Shown in pieces: positions 34,331-43,754 of a stretch of DNA of 64,000 bases. This DNA is from Karstenula rhodostoma CBS 690.94. Taxonomy: Eukaryota > Ascomycota > Dothideomycetes > Pleosporales > Didymosphaeriaceae. The stretch is from assembly GCA_010093485.1 (NCBI GenBank), contig MU001495.1:2555711-2619710 (forward strand), read 5' to 3'. The notes under the pieces were generated by a model. The model was given only the letters and a program-made list of their open reading frames with translations. It had not been told where the DNA came from and made no database searches. Numbering within the stretch: position 1 is the stretch's first letter; every line of letters begins with the position of its first letter. Made by a program: the position numbers and the translations under genes.

Positions 34331-34738
34331 GGAAGACACATCGATGGGTTGCATGGTGCGGGCGTGCGGAGCTGGGCTGAACTCAAAAAGGAATCTGAAA
34401 AGTTACATGAGAAGGGCAGAGGCTTCTCATGCTTTGTCAGGACAGGGTTGGATAATATAGGCCAGGAATCAAAACGGGGAAGGTATGAAATCTCTCCCGT
34501 CCTCGCCACACTCCCTCTTTACATCATCGTTTCTGGGTGAGAGATTACTAAAAGCGTTGATGTTGCAGCTGATGAAGTAAAACTTTGACAGACCAGGAAC
34601 TTATGTGGCGCCATGGTGTGCGTGGCGAAAAAGGCACTGAATATTCAATCGGATAGTGATCATGTGGTGGCTGGCAGGACTGGACCAAAATCGATTCACG
34701 CAGTTACCATGGTCTGTGTAGAATTTGGCGTGGAGGCA

Positions 34739-34910
34739 TATTTAACGCCGCTTCCCCTCCCCTCATATCTCCCTCTTCACACCACTGTCACTAAGTGGGA
34801 GGCGACTAAAAGCCCCCGTTCCACGATCTATGGGGTCAAAGGTCCCCTGATCAACCGGCAATGTGCCGTGCCAAAATTTACCCCTACGACATCGTATGGC
34901 GAGAGGAGGT
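34739..34910 (+). repeat. array 2 module, TATA 34739
   Basis: TATTTAA, leader with CTTCACACCACTGTCACTA, then GGCGACTAAAA. Spacer 1 34812..34829 (18), R1 ATGGGGTCAAA (34830-34840), spacer 2 34841..34860 (20), R2 ATGTGCCGTGCCAAAA (34861-34876), spacer 3 34877..34895 (19), then ATGGCGAG. The repeat order is the same as in the flanking modules, while the spacers are unrelated. Confidence 0.7.
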
Positions 34911-35031
34911 GTGCAGCAGAGACAATTATATGAGCTGGCAGAAAACCCCGGTCATTTGGTAGCTAACAGAGCGAGGAAAAAGCCCTTGCACACAGCCAAT
35001 GCTACTCCATATAGCATTCAACGAAAACCGC

Positions 35032-35260
35032 TATATTTAACATTCCTCCCTTCTTCCTGAAATTATCTTTTACACACCACTGTCCATTATAAAGAAACGA
35101 CAAAAGCCTTTAAGGGCAATTTCTCATGGGGTCAAAAAATCCTTCGACGAGCTATCGATGTGCTGTGCTAAAAAACTTTCATGAACCCACCGATGGTGCG
35201 TGGGAGTGCTCGTGCGGGGGGAAGAACAAGAAACCCACTCCCGCAATTGTCATGTAGTGC
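35032..35260 (+). repeat. array 2 module, TATA 35032
   Basis: TATATTTAA, then TTTTACACACCACTGTCC and leader end GACAAAA. Spacer 1 35106..35125 (20), R1 ATGGGGTCAAAA, spacer 2 35138..35157 (20), R2 ATGTGCTGTGCTAAAA, spacer 3 35174..35192 (19), R3 starting ATGGTGCGTGGGAGTG. A-run length makes the 20-nt values ambiguous by one. Confidence 0.7.
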
Positions 35261-35330
35261 CTGGCAGAACAGGAACGAAAACGTATAGAGTTAATCCAAC
35301 ATGCGCCATATGAGACCAGGCGTGAGATAG

Positions 35331-35690
35331 TATATAACCCTGTTTCTTTCTCTTCAAACCTTCCACCTCCACAGTTCTACCACCGCTACGCAAGGTCCGG
35401 TTAAACTAAAAGATTTGGGACAATATAGTTATTAATGTGCTGCGCTAAAATCGGCTTTTATAGCTTCTCATGCCGCGAAGGGGTGTGCGGCAGCGCCAGA
35501 GGGGGATCACAAAAGCACGCTGGAGGGACACGCGATGCGGTGGACGGAGCAACGTTCCAACTCATAGTCGATGCCTCGTGTCTCAGGACGTCGCGAATGT
35601 ATAAAGCCTGCTCCATTCTCTTACAGACTCTCCTTTCACCACTGCGCTGAGGCAGGTTCACTAAAAGACTTGAGAATAATTGATATGCCT
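35331..35690 (+). repeat. array 2 modules, TATA 35331 and 35600
   Basis: The first module has TATATAA, a C/T leader, then AAACTAAAA, an atypical 23-nt interval (35412-35434), R2-like ATGTGCTGCGCTAAAA and spacer 35451..35469 (19). The second has TATAAA at 35600, a leader with TTTCACCACTGCG, CTAAAA at 35661 and spacer 35667..35684 (18). Confidence 0.65.
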
Positions 35691-35936
35691 TTGTCGAGAG
35701 GCGGTTGAAACCGCACATGTGCTCCGCCAGAAACAACGTTATACATGGGCGAGCTATGCCGGTGTGACTAAAAGTTATCGAAACAAGGTTGATGGTTGGA
35801 AGAAGCTGCCCGCCGTTCGAAACCCCAAAGTCAGATTCTGACATGTGCATGGTCCTGTGCCTGCGCTCTCCACGTCGGCGATTTCGCAGGGACGACGTTA
35901 GTGATGAACAGTGATGACAAACCAGCACGTCTCACG

Positions 35937-36160
35937 TATAAAACCTCCCACATTCTCCTATCAACTCTCCTCACACTACTCCACGCGAGCGACATGGATA
36001 AAAGCTCACAACCCAGACGTCCATGGGGTCGAAAACCTCGTCAAACACCAGCGCATGTGTGGGCGGGAGAAGGACCAAAAAACGGGGGAAGAAAACGCAA
36101 TGCGGTGGCTGAGCAAGGGACTAAAACTAAGATCGGAAATGGGTCATGCGGAGCGGTGCG
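35937..36160 (+). repeat. array 2 module, TATA 35937 (best-preserved example)
   Basis: TATAAAA at 35937, leader CCTCCCACATTCTCC, initiator TCACACTACT at 35971, leader end GGATAAAA. Four successive spacers are all exactly 19 nt: 36004..36022, 36036..36054, 36081..36099 and 36127..36145. R1 is ATGGGGTCGAAAA (13 nt), R2 is 26 nt ending GGACCAAAA, R3 is 27 nt ending GGGACTAAAA, and a degenerate ATGCGGAGCGG closes the chain. An RNA from the initiator to the end would be near 200 nt. Confidence 0.75.
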
Positions 36161-36253
36161 GTGCGAGCGGTACTCTCTCACACGAAGTACAGGATTGAGG
36201 GTAGATCGTGGTGGCGGGAAGTGCTCAGGGTGCGAACACTATTCGGGTAGTCT

Positions 36254-36269
36254 GGCAACGATGACCACC
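36254..36269 (+). promoter_or_regulatory. conserved upstream element of array 2 modules
   Basis: GGCAACGATGACCACC lies about 50 bp before the TATA at 36307. Related copies are GGCAGCGATAACCACC at 36533-36548 and GGCGATGATCACCTTC at 36864-36879, the latter about 40 bp before the TATA at 36907. The recurrence upstream of successive leaders suggests a shared activator site. Confidence 0.5.
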
Positions 36270-36306
36270 ACCAAACCGCATTTTCAAACATCAACATGAG
36301 GAAATG

Positions 36307-36830
36307 TATAAAGCCTCCCCTATCTTCCTACAGGCTCTCCTGACACTACTGCTCGCAGGCGGGTTGATCAAAAGATCCATGACAAAGCGACTATGGGATC
36401 TAAAAGCTGCTAGCAAAGCTACCTATGCGCGGGCGGGAGAGGGACCAAACAATCCTACGAAGATAACCATGCCGTGAGGAGGGATGACGAAGAACACTAT
36501 GCCGTGAGGAGAGATGAGGAAGCAAAGAAAGTGGCAGCGATAACCACCATCTCTAAGCCACATTTCTAAACATTGTTAAAAAGGAATTACAAGTCTATCA
36601 AACCTACCTCATTCTTCTCCAGACGCTTCCCTCCTCACACCACTACTCGCGAGCGAGCGGGTTGCCTAAAACCACCAATGGGAGAACGCCATGGGATCTA
36701 AAAAGCCATAGTAGATACCACTCATGTGCGGGCGGGAGGGGGACTAAAAACACGCGTGAAAAACACTATGCGGTGTGAGGAGGGGAACCAAAAAACACCT
36801 ACGAACAGCACTATGCGGTGAGAAAGAATG
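36307..36830 (+). repeat. array 2 modules, TATA 36307 and leader near 36590
   Basis: First module: spacers 36374..36392, 36406..36424 and 36450..36468 (all 19), separated by R1 ATGGGATCTAAAA and a 25-nt R2. Second module (leader with CTCACACCACTACTCGCG, no clear TATA): spacers 36672..36690 (19), 36704..36723 (20), 36750..36767 (18) and 36794..36812 (19), with R1 again ATGGGATCTAAAA and R2 ending GGGGGACTAAAA. The two share repeat order and R1 sequence but no spacer. Confidence 0.72.
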
Positions 36831-36906
36831 AGGAAGTGAATAGCACAGTCGAGTTAGGGAAGTGGCGATGATCACCTTCAAACCTAGCTTGTGGGAAACG
36901 TTGGGG

Positions 36907-37108
36907 TATAAAAAAACCCTTATTCTTTTGCAAGCTCTCCTTGCAGAACTGCTTATGAGCGGGTGGACGAAAAGCGAACGTGAAGGAGGTGTATGGGGTC
37001 TAAAAGCGCGCTTGTTGACGAGTCATGCGCTGTGCCAAAAGGCCTCATGAACATATCACATGGTGCGTGGGCAGAGTCCGAGGATGAAAAAAGACCTCGG
37101 ACGCAGCT
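36907..37108 (+). repeat. array 2 last module, TATA 36907
   Basis: TATAAAA, a T/C leader, leader end GGACGAAAA. Spacers 36974..36992, 37006..37024 and 37041..37059 are 19 nt and 37091..37108 is 18 nt. R1 is ATGGGGTCTAAAA, R2 is ATGCGCTGTGCCAAAA. The array ends in G-rich sequence before the Tcd gene 3' end. Confidence 0.72.
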
Positions 37109-37280
37109 ATGGGCGGGGAGGAGGCGGCGCGGGTGCGGGGTCCGTCGTCTCGTTACGTTTATGGTGGTGATGGTCTGCATCAAAGACCGGGTCCGGAGCG
37201 CGTGTTGCCGCGAGGAGCAAAGTCTTTGCACCAGCTTTGCAGCGTACAATATAATATATACAACCCCCACGATTCCCACC

Positions 37281-38940
37281 CTATCTAAACCTCTCATACC
37301 TCCCCTCCTCCTCCATCTTCTGCCTCACGCTTTCCACGACCTTCCCATCCCACACCTCCCCCGGCTCCTTCCCGCCGCGCAGGACTTCCTTCTCGTGCTT
37401 CGCCGCCTCCTCCTTCGTCACACACACCACGTCGTTCATCTTCAAAAACGTGTTATTCTGCCCGGGCGTCCTTCTATCAATGAACGATTCCCTATCCGGC
37501 TTCTTCCACCGCACGAGCGCCAGCCGTGTGGACAACCCGCTGATGACGCTGCGGCCGTTATACACTTCCTCGATGAGATACCCAACGTCGTCTTTCGTGA
37601 TGGGGATGCGGAGGCCTTCCTGGTTAAAGCCTAGGTCCTTTGCGATGCGGCCCTCGGAACCTTGCAGAGTGCCGAGAATTCCGTCGTACATGCTGTCGCG
37701 GTTCTTGGAAGGGAGGTATTCCTGCGGGTAGCCTGAGATGGCGAGGATGACGTGGTTGGCGACGGCGAGGCCGAAGATGGCGGGCATGGTGCCGAGCACG
37801 GGGAGGATGCGCACGCGGAAATCGGGCAGCACGCCGAGCTCGCCGACGTCGCCCTTTTTGAACTCAGCGTCGGAAAGGGGGAGGAGCTGCGCTTTTCCTG
37901 GGCCGGGGCGCTCGGTCGAGAACACGACGGGGATGCCTTCCTTCACGCCGAGGGCGCGGAGACGGCGGCGGGTGGATTTGGAGAGTGGGTCATCGGTCGA
38001 CGCGGAGATGTCGCCGATGAAGAGGCGGGTGGGGTCGGACTTGCAGCCCGCGCCCATGGAGGAGATGACGGGGAGTCCGTTCTTGTGGCAGTACGCCAGC
38101 AGCGCGACTTTGCTCTCGATGTTGTCGATGGCGTCAATGACGAAGGTGGGTGTTTGGCCGTTTGCATCGGGTGCGAGTTGCGTGGCCGCGCTGGCCTCGC
38201 TGAACAGCTCGTTGCGGCAGTCGAAGTGCGTCCAGGGCGTGATCTGCTCCAGGCGCCGGCGCAGACAGTGCACTTTGGGGGTGCCGACGTCGGCGAGGGT
38301 CGCGACGGCGTGGCGGTTGAGGGAGGAGAGGGTTACCTGGTCGAAGTCGATGAGGCGGAGGTTGGAGCAGCCGGAGCGGGCGAGGGCGGCGGTTGCGTGT
38401 GAGCCGACGCCTCCGCAGCCGACTACGATGATAAAGGCGGAGCGGAGTTTGGCAAGGCCGTCGTCAGTGAGAAAGACGCGGTTGCGGGCCAGTTGTTCGA
38501 GGATGAGGTCTGGGTATGTTAGGAGGGTCAGTGTGTGAGCATGGGGAAGACGAACCATCGTCGTAGTCTCCTTTCCGTGCTCTTGCCGCGAGTTCAGTGC
38601 TCCGCTTGTCCTCTTTGCTTGGGGAGTGGATGCTGGATGCAGCACCATATTCGGTCAACTGAGCAGAATCTCATTAGCTTTTGTCAGGACACAACATTAC
38701 TTCTGCATGCTAGTTTCAGGCTTCATGCGAGAGGTCATGTGAGCTACTCACCCTAGACGCATGATGCTCTCCATCGACATCCGGTATCGAAGCTTTCAAA
38801 TTCTCAACTCTGTACATCCGCCGTGCTTTTTGAAACCCCAAGATTGCGCTTCCTACTACGACGCCCGACACCACGGCCGTGGTTACCAATTGCGCATTGC
38901 GATTCTCGGTGGCCCGAGATATCCACGAGGACATCTCCAC
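37281..38940 (-). CDS. tRNA t6A dehydratase (Tcd/TcdA family, E1-like)
   Basis: Proposed join on the minus strand: exon 1 38752..38940, exon 2 38556..38658, exon 3 37281..38509, giving 506 residues. Exon 1 supplies an N-terminal membrane span (LVTTAVVSGVVVGSAILGF), as in yeast Tcd1/Tcd2 of the mitochondrial outer membrane. Introns of 93 and 46 nt join HASR to LTEYGAASS and GDYDD to DLILEQLARNRVFL in phase. The E1-like ATP-binding loop is VVGCGGVGSHATAALARSG (near 127-145), followed by DFDQVTLSSLNRHAVA and the metal/nucleotide region DAIDNIESK. By family it converts t6A37 of ANN-decoding tRNAs to the cyclic ct6A form using ATP. It is divergent from NUC1. Confidence 0.87.
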
Positions 38941-39330
38941 TCGGATTTCGTATGTTCAACCCAGTTCAGATGCTCTATAGGGACGCCATGTAAATATATA
39001 TGTTCGGACCGGCGTAGATGATAGGCTGCAATGGCTCGTTGGCGATGATGACTTCATGGTGTTGAGCCTCAGACGTCAAAAGTTCCGACTTGCGCTAGGA
39101 CGGGAATGGCAAGCGCAGCGCTAACCCTAAGTTTATCCGTGGAGAACGACAGATGACCGGAGGGAGAGGCGCCAGCAAATCGCACACGGCGAACTTGACG
39201 CGTCTGAAACACTGTCCACGCGCCGCTCGGCCGGCTGATCACTGTGGTGGCTCTTAAGACGACTGCCTGCTCTCCTGCGCTTACGAAGGGCGCCGAAGCA
39301 CCCCAGAACACAGGCTGAAGCCTCACCACC
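38941..39330. promoter_or_regulatory. divergent promoter, Tcd and NUC1
   Basis: A 390-bp region between two divergent starts, both encoding mitochondria-associated proteins by family. No internal gene is visible. Confidence 0.45.
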
Positions 39331-40393
39331 ATGTCCAAAGTAACCCTCGCCATCGTGGCCGCGACCGGAGCTGCCACGGGCGCAGTAGCCACAGCGGCGC
39401 TCTGGTCGACAAAGAAGGAATCGCCGGCGACAGTTGTCACAACCACCACGACAACCACTGGCACCGGCACTGGCACTGGCACTGGCATACAACGGGCATC
39501 TCCGCCGCCTCCTCTACCCGTGGGACGGCATCCTCACGCGGCGCCCCAGCAGGCCCTCGTAAGTCCGCCAAACAGACAACCCCACGCCGTGCTAATTTCA
39601 ACAGGTCGACCCCAGCGGCATCTTCCAGTACGGCTTCCCCGGCCCCGTGAACGACCTCCGCCCCGCCGCCTCCCTCACCTCCTCCTTCGACCGCCGCACG
39701 CGCAACCCCCACTGGGTCGCCGAGCACATCACGCCCGAGTCGCTCGCCAACAACCATGCCGACCGCAAGCACTCCGTCTTCGTCGAGGACGTCGCCATCC
39801 CCGACATGTTCCGCGCCAAGCTCAAGGACTACTTCCGCAGCGGCTACGACCGCGGCCACCAGGTCCCCGCCGCCGACGCAAAGTGGAGCCAGGAGGCCAT
39901 GGACGACACCTTCGCGCTGAGCAACATGTGTCCACAGGTCGGCGACGGGTTCAACCGGGATTACTGGGCGCACTTTGAAGATTTCGGTCGGCGGCTGACA
40001 AAGAGCTACCCCTCTGTCCGCATCGTCACGGGGCCTTTGTACCTGCCCAAGAAAGAGGCCGACGGGAAGTGGCGCGTCTCGTACGAGGTGATAGGCTCGC
40101 CGCCCAACGTCGCCGTGCCCACGCACTTCTACAAGGTCATCTTCGCCGAGGACGGGCGGCAGGGCGGCAACGTGGCGCTGGGCGCGTTCGTGCTGCCGAA
40201 TGCTCGCATCGCAAATAACAAACCCCTCACGGACTTCGAGGTCCCCGTGGAAGTCGTCGAGCGCGCGAGCGGGCTGGAGTTTGCGAAGAAGCTGGAGCCG
40301 GCCCGGCGGAAGAGGCTGTGTCAGGAAGTCAATTGCTCCGTTGTTGTCAAGGAGTATGCGCAGAGGCAGAAGAGCTTTGGGAAGGCGCAGTGA
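39331..40393 (+). CDS. NUC1: mitochondrial DNA/RNA non-specific endonuclease (EndoG type)
   Basis: Proposed join 39331..39558, 39605..40393, giving 338 residues. The N terminus has a hydrophobic segment (LAIVAATGAATGAVATAAL) for mitochondrial inner-membrane targeting, then a Thr/Gly and Pro-rich linker. A 46-nt intron (GTAAGT..CAACAG) joins QQAL to VDPSGIFQYGFPG in phase. The catalytic DRGH motif is at 158-161 with His161 as general base, followed by the metal-binding Asn in ALSNMCPQ. The remainder (NRDYWAHFEDFGRRL, VRIVTGPLYLP) is near-identical in type to fungal NUC1. Roles known for the family are mitochondrial nucleic acid turnover and cell death. Confidence 0.92.
39457..39486. repeat. 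coding microsatellite (ACTGGC)5
   Basis: Five copies of a 6-nt unit, the second with one change (ACCGGC), encode a Thr-Gly run in the NUC1 linker. In-frame length variation between strains is likely and would not disrupt the enzyme domain. Confidence 0.85.
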
Positions 40394-41180
40394 GGAGCCT
40401 GTCACCACTCTGGGGACCTGCGCCTATGTACATTTTTCGGGTATATATCACTTGTACAGAATATCAGCGTAGCATCGCGTAGCATCGTGTAGCATAAACG
40501 ACATTGGCTTTAAATCCATACTATAAATACCACATAACTATCAATCATCGGTTATATCTCATACAACGCCCCACTTTCACACCATCCAGCTCGGCGCATC
40601 CAGTCCCCTCCGACACGAATAAGGGTAGGGCATTGGAGCTCTTAACTGTGCATCTTATAGAAGAACGTGTAACTCGGAAAGCGAGAAGGGAAGATGCAAA
40701 TGGTGTGGGTGGGAGGGTATGCTTATGCTGTATGTTCGAGACAACAGGCTATTGCTGAGCGTTCAAGAACGCGCGCTAGCCATTATTATCAGAGAGACGG
40801 AGCATGAGGTGACGAGTGATTTCTTGCAACGTAAAGGATGGCTTCACATGATCGATGGCACGTCTGTCACACATATATGGCTTCTGCGCTACTGGGGATA
40901 GTGGTGGAAAATGTAAAATACCTTCTAGCTGACGCGCAGGTATCTATGCCAGCCGGGTGTCTGTTCCCAATCAGGTATCTTTCCATCCAGGTGTCCATCC
41001 AACCGGTATCTTTCCAAAGAGGTCTTCATTTTTTTCTAATGCATGCCGCGACAGAAGCGTTGAAATCTCGTACGACAGACCTTGTGTTTTGTCGTTGACC
41101 ACTAAACACTGTAGCCTTGTTAGCTCTATATCTTACTCGAAGCTATTGCTGACTTACCAGTCCTCGGATCTTAGAATCGC
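40394..41180. other. intergenic, convergent 3' ends
   Basis: 787 bp between NUC1 and the first astacin gene. A short imperfect GTAGCATCGTGTAGCATAAA repeat lies near 40475-40497. No gene is supported. Confidence 0.45.
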
Positions 41181-42358
41181 TCATCCTTGCCAAGGATACA
41201 TGGCCCGTATACCGGTTACATCCTTCGCCGAAGGCACTCGATTCTTGTATATATACCCCCCGTTGCGATGCAGGAGTGGGCATCTATGAGGAGCGAGAGA
41301 ACTGCAATCTGGGCTCGCCGCAGTCCTACTGTCGTAGTGCATGATGGATGTTACGTCGTAGGCGGTGAGGAGTCCCTGAGGTGCAGGCCATATCAGGAAA
41401 TCCTTTGAGATGAATCCCAAGGGCCCTGCGAAGCCCCAGTCGTTGCATAGTCTATGGCTCACCTCCCCTACGAGCATACCTGGATTGGCTGCCTGCGCCT
41501 GGGCCATGTAGTCCATCCAGCCTACAAGCAAATCGCAAGTGAAAGTAACATGTTGGTCACCTGGTCAGATTATTGATACTGGGCGCCGGGTTTGGTCTTT
41601 TAGGGGTACTTACGATCGTTTCGCTGATGTTCGTGGCCCAACCCGAAGACATGTCCAAGCTACTCAGTGATAGTTAGCCCATGCAATAACAGGTCGATAT
41701 CGGCGCTTGTGGAATCAGCCCCTTTACCTCATGTGCTAGTGTGATTTGGATGATATTCGGTGCGTCGAGGCCGGATACGAGAGCGTGGCGGCCTGCAGCT
41801 CCTTGTTCGAAATATCCAAGTGTAGACCTAGCACCACCTCCGCCCTGCAGATGGATTGCTAGTACGTGTTTCCAGATCGCGGTATGCCATGAACCGGGAT
41901 GCTCATAGCTCTGATAGTCGTTGAAGAAACAGTAAATCGGTTGGCCTTGATCGTCTACAACTTCCGTCAAGGACAGTCCGTGGGCGGTTACTGCAGAAGC
42001 AGGACCGCCGAGCGCTGTCATCCATATCTGTATAGCAGAGTCGATGTGGTGCTTGAGCTGTGCCCTAGCAGCGATGCTGGCGTAACAGTAAGGGATCTTG
42101 GTAGGTCATCAGTTCTTGTTCTACTCGGATCGTGCTTCGAAAAGGCTAAATGTGATTACAACTTCGACAATTTACCTTGCCAAGTGGCCATGTGGTTCGA
42201 TCGCCACCATATATAGCGTTCAGGGAACGGTCATGGAGGTTGTTGCCTTGACCCGTGCCGTTTGTGCGAGTGACCGAGCTGGAAGCCGCACCAACTAACT
42301 CCACCATCAAGCCCAGCGCAATAAGCGCTAGAAGCTTGAACATCATGAAGGAGTGCAT
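41181..42358 (-). CDS. secreted astacin-like metalloprotease (M12A), copy A
   Basis: Proposed join on the minus strand: 42176..42358, 41728..42096, 41614..41659, 41181..41521, giving 312 residues. A signal peptide is near residues 5-24 (MFKLLALIALGLMVELVGA). The zinc motif is assembled across an intron: exon 2 ends ITLAHE and the 46-nt exon 3 supplies LGHVFGLGHEHQRND, giving HExxHxxGxxH (H183, E184, H187, H193). The Met-turn is SIMHYDS. After the zinc helix the sequence goes directly to WMDYMAQAQAANPG, so the usual D-x-x-I-x-I-x-W segment is absent, unlike copy B. It is presumably an extracellular endopeptidase. Neighbour copy B has the same exon layout, so the pair arose by tandem duplication. 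Confidence 0.83.
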
Positions 42359-43754
42359 GGAGTGTCGTGATAGAAACTTTTTTTCGTTAGATAGTGATCA
42401 GGTCACGTCGGGGAAAACCACTCTTACTTTCCGAGATGGGCGACACACGCTGGAGCTCGCTTGAAGGTGACCCTCAGAGTGTACCTAAGTTATTAGATTT
42501 ATGTGGGGTGAGCGGAAGGCGCGCTAGTATAAATAGAGAATAGGTGTAGATTAAATAGAGAAAGGTTCGTGCGGTTGAGAAGATAGTTAAAGGTTGAGTG
42601 CTTATCCCGCTGCGTCAAAGCTTGGGTACGGAAGCTCTTAGCTTTTAAATCTGGGCAGACATGTTTATGATCTGAACCCGCGGTTGGCTATTTGCATTGC
42701 CATGCCCATACCTGCACTTGTACATGCAAACACACATGTATCTGGAAAATGAGCGGCTGTGGTATATCTCAAGCTCCGTGGTGCGCTGAGGGAGCGGCGG
42801 CGACAAGAGATACATCTAAAAAATCGTCTATGTGTCTGCAGGGCATTGCTGAGGTTGACGCTTCCACGAAAGAATCCTTCACGAGAAGGAGCACGTTGGG
42901 GTCCTAGCAAGTATGTATGCTTCTGAGTGACAAGGCCAGGTAACGCGAGCTGAAAACAGCGGCTCGATTCCAAGAAGGTTATAAGAACGACTTCATTCGA
43001 GTGGGAGACATAAGCAATGTTTCGATAAATCTTCGAAAACGCCATGATGGTCTAAACTCTATTGGAAATGTTATATTACATAGCGAGGGTATCTCCTAGC
43101 ATACCCAACTGCTCTATATACGTCTTGTGGGTTTCAAGACATATCCAAACTGTGGATCTCAGAAAACCAGGAGTGAAAACGCAGATGGCGTGGGTGTGCA
43201 GAGCAGATGGCAGCGCGTGCTGGAGGAAAACGAAGGCTAGGGGGTAGTGGGGTTAGCGATGACGCTTCGCTATGAAGAATGATATGTGGAAGGCGGGGAT
43301 CGCTGTCGTGTTTATATAGACGTAAGAGGTAGGAGAGAGGATAGAGCTGGGTGGCTGGCCAGTAATATGAACGAGAAGTGGAATTAGTATAAGAGCATCA
43401 CTAGCCGGAGGTCGGTAGGAAATAGGCATAGAGTTGTCAAATATGATACTTCGCGAGCTTCTGGAAGCCGCGGCAAAACGCAAGGCACAGAGTTGTATGG
43501 GAGGGAATGGAAGGGGAAGTGGACCGAATCTGTGGTGGGAAAGTTACGTTCGGGTTGACATTAGGTTCGCATTTTAACTAAGTAGCTAATGCGTTCTGCA
43601 AAAGGCACCCGTCTCAGGCCCTCCTGCTTCCGTATTTATTCCATGCTCGATCATGCCACATGCTATGAATCTCCAAATCGAATCCTGCAGTTCCAGGTTG
43701 TTAGTGGCCTATTGTTCTTCAAAATGAATTCCCCTTACCATATTTCCTTTGAAA
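42359..43754. other. intergenic between the two astacin genes
   Basis: 1.4 kb holding the copy A promoter and copy B 3' region. A 126-codon minus-strand frame at 42665-43045 has no domain or signal character and is not called. Confidence 0.45.

Larger units (their letters stand above)
30515..37108 (+). repeat. repeat array 2: promoter-led modules with ordered repeats and 19-nt spacers
   Basis: A 6.6-kb array of the same type as array 1, but organised as distinct modules. Many open with a TATA box: 30515, 31521, 33073, 34199, 34739 (TATTTAA), 35032 (TATATTTAA), 35331, 35600, 35937, 36307 and 36907. A C/T-rich leader with TCACACYACT follows, then a leader end such as GGTTGACTAAAA, spacer 1, a short repeat R1 (ATGGGGTCTAAAA and variants, 11-13 nt), spacer 2, a longer R2 (16-26 nt, e.g. 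ATGTGCCGTGCCAAAA), spacer 3, a longer R3, and sometimes more. Spacing between TATA boxes at the 3' end is about 270-370 bp. The 31.6-33.0 kb part is strongly diverged. No protein-coding gene is supported inside. Direction is inferred from the TATA positions. Confidence 0.8.

Noticed and set aside
14565..37108. A true CRISPR array
   Set aside because: The host is a eukaryote, repeats are inexact and of unequal length, spacers are shorter than usual, and no cas-like gene is present. Only the repeat-spacer logic is similar.
14565..37108. A C/D-box snoRNA cluster
   Set aside because: Some units contain TGATG and a few CTGA, but the common repeat end is CTAAAA, and box C, box D and terminal stem spacing do not fit.
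37752..38538. Plus-strand frames antisense to the Tcd gene
   Set aside because: The minus strand carries the E1-like domain with all motifs; the antisense frames have no domain.
39437..40408. A 323-codon minus-strand frame antisense to NUC1
   Set aside because: The plus strand encodes the complete nuclease with the DRGH motif; the antisense frame is compositional.
42665..43045. A 126-codon minus-strand frame between the astacin genes
   Set aside because: No domain character; the intergenic region shows no supporting signals.
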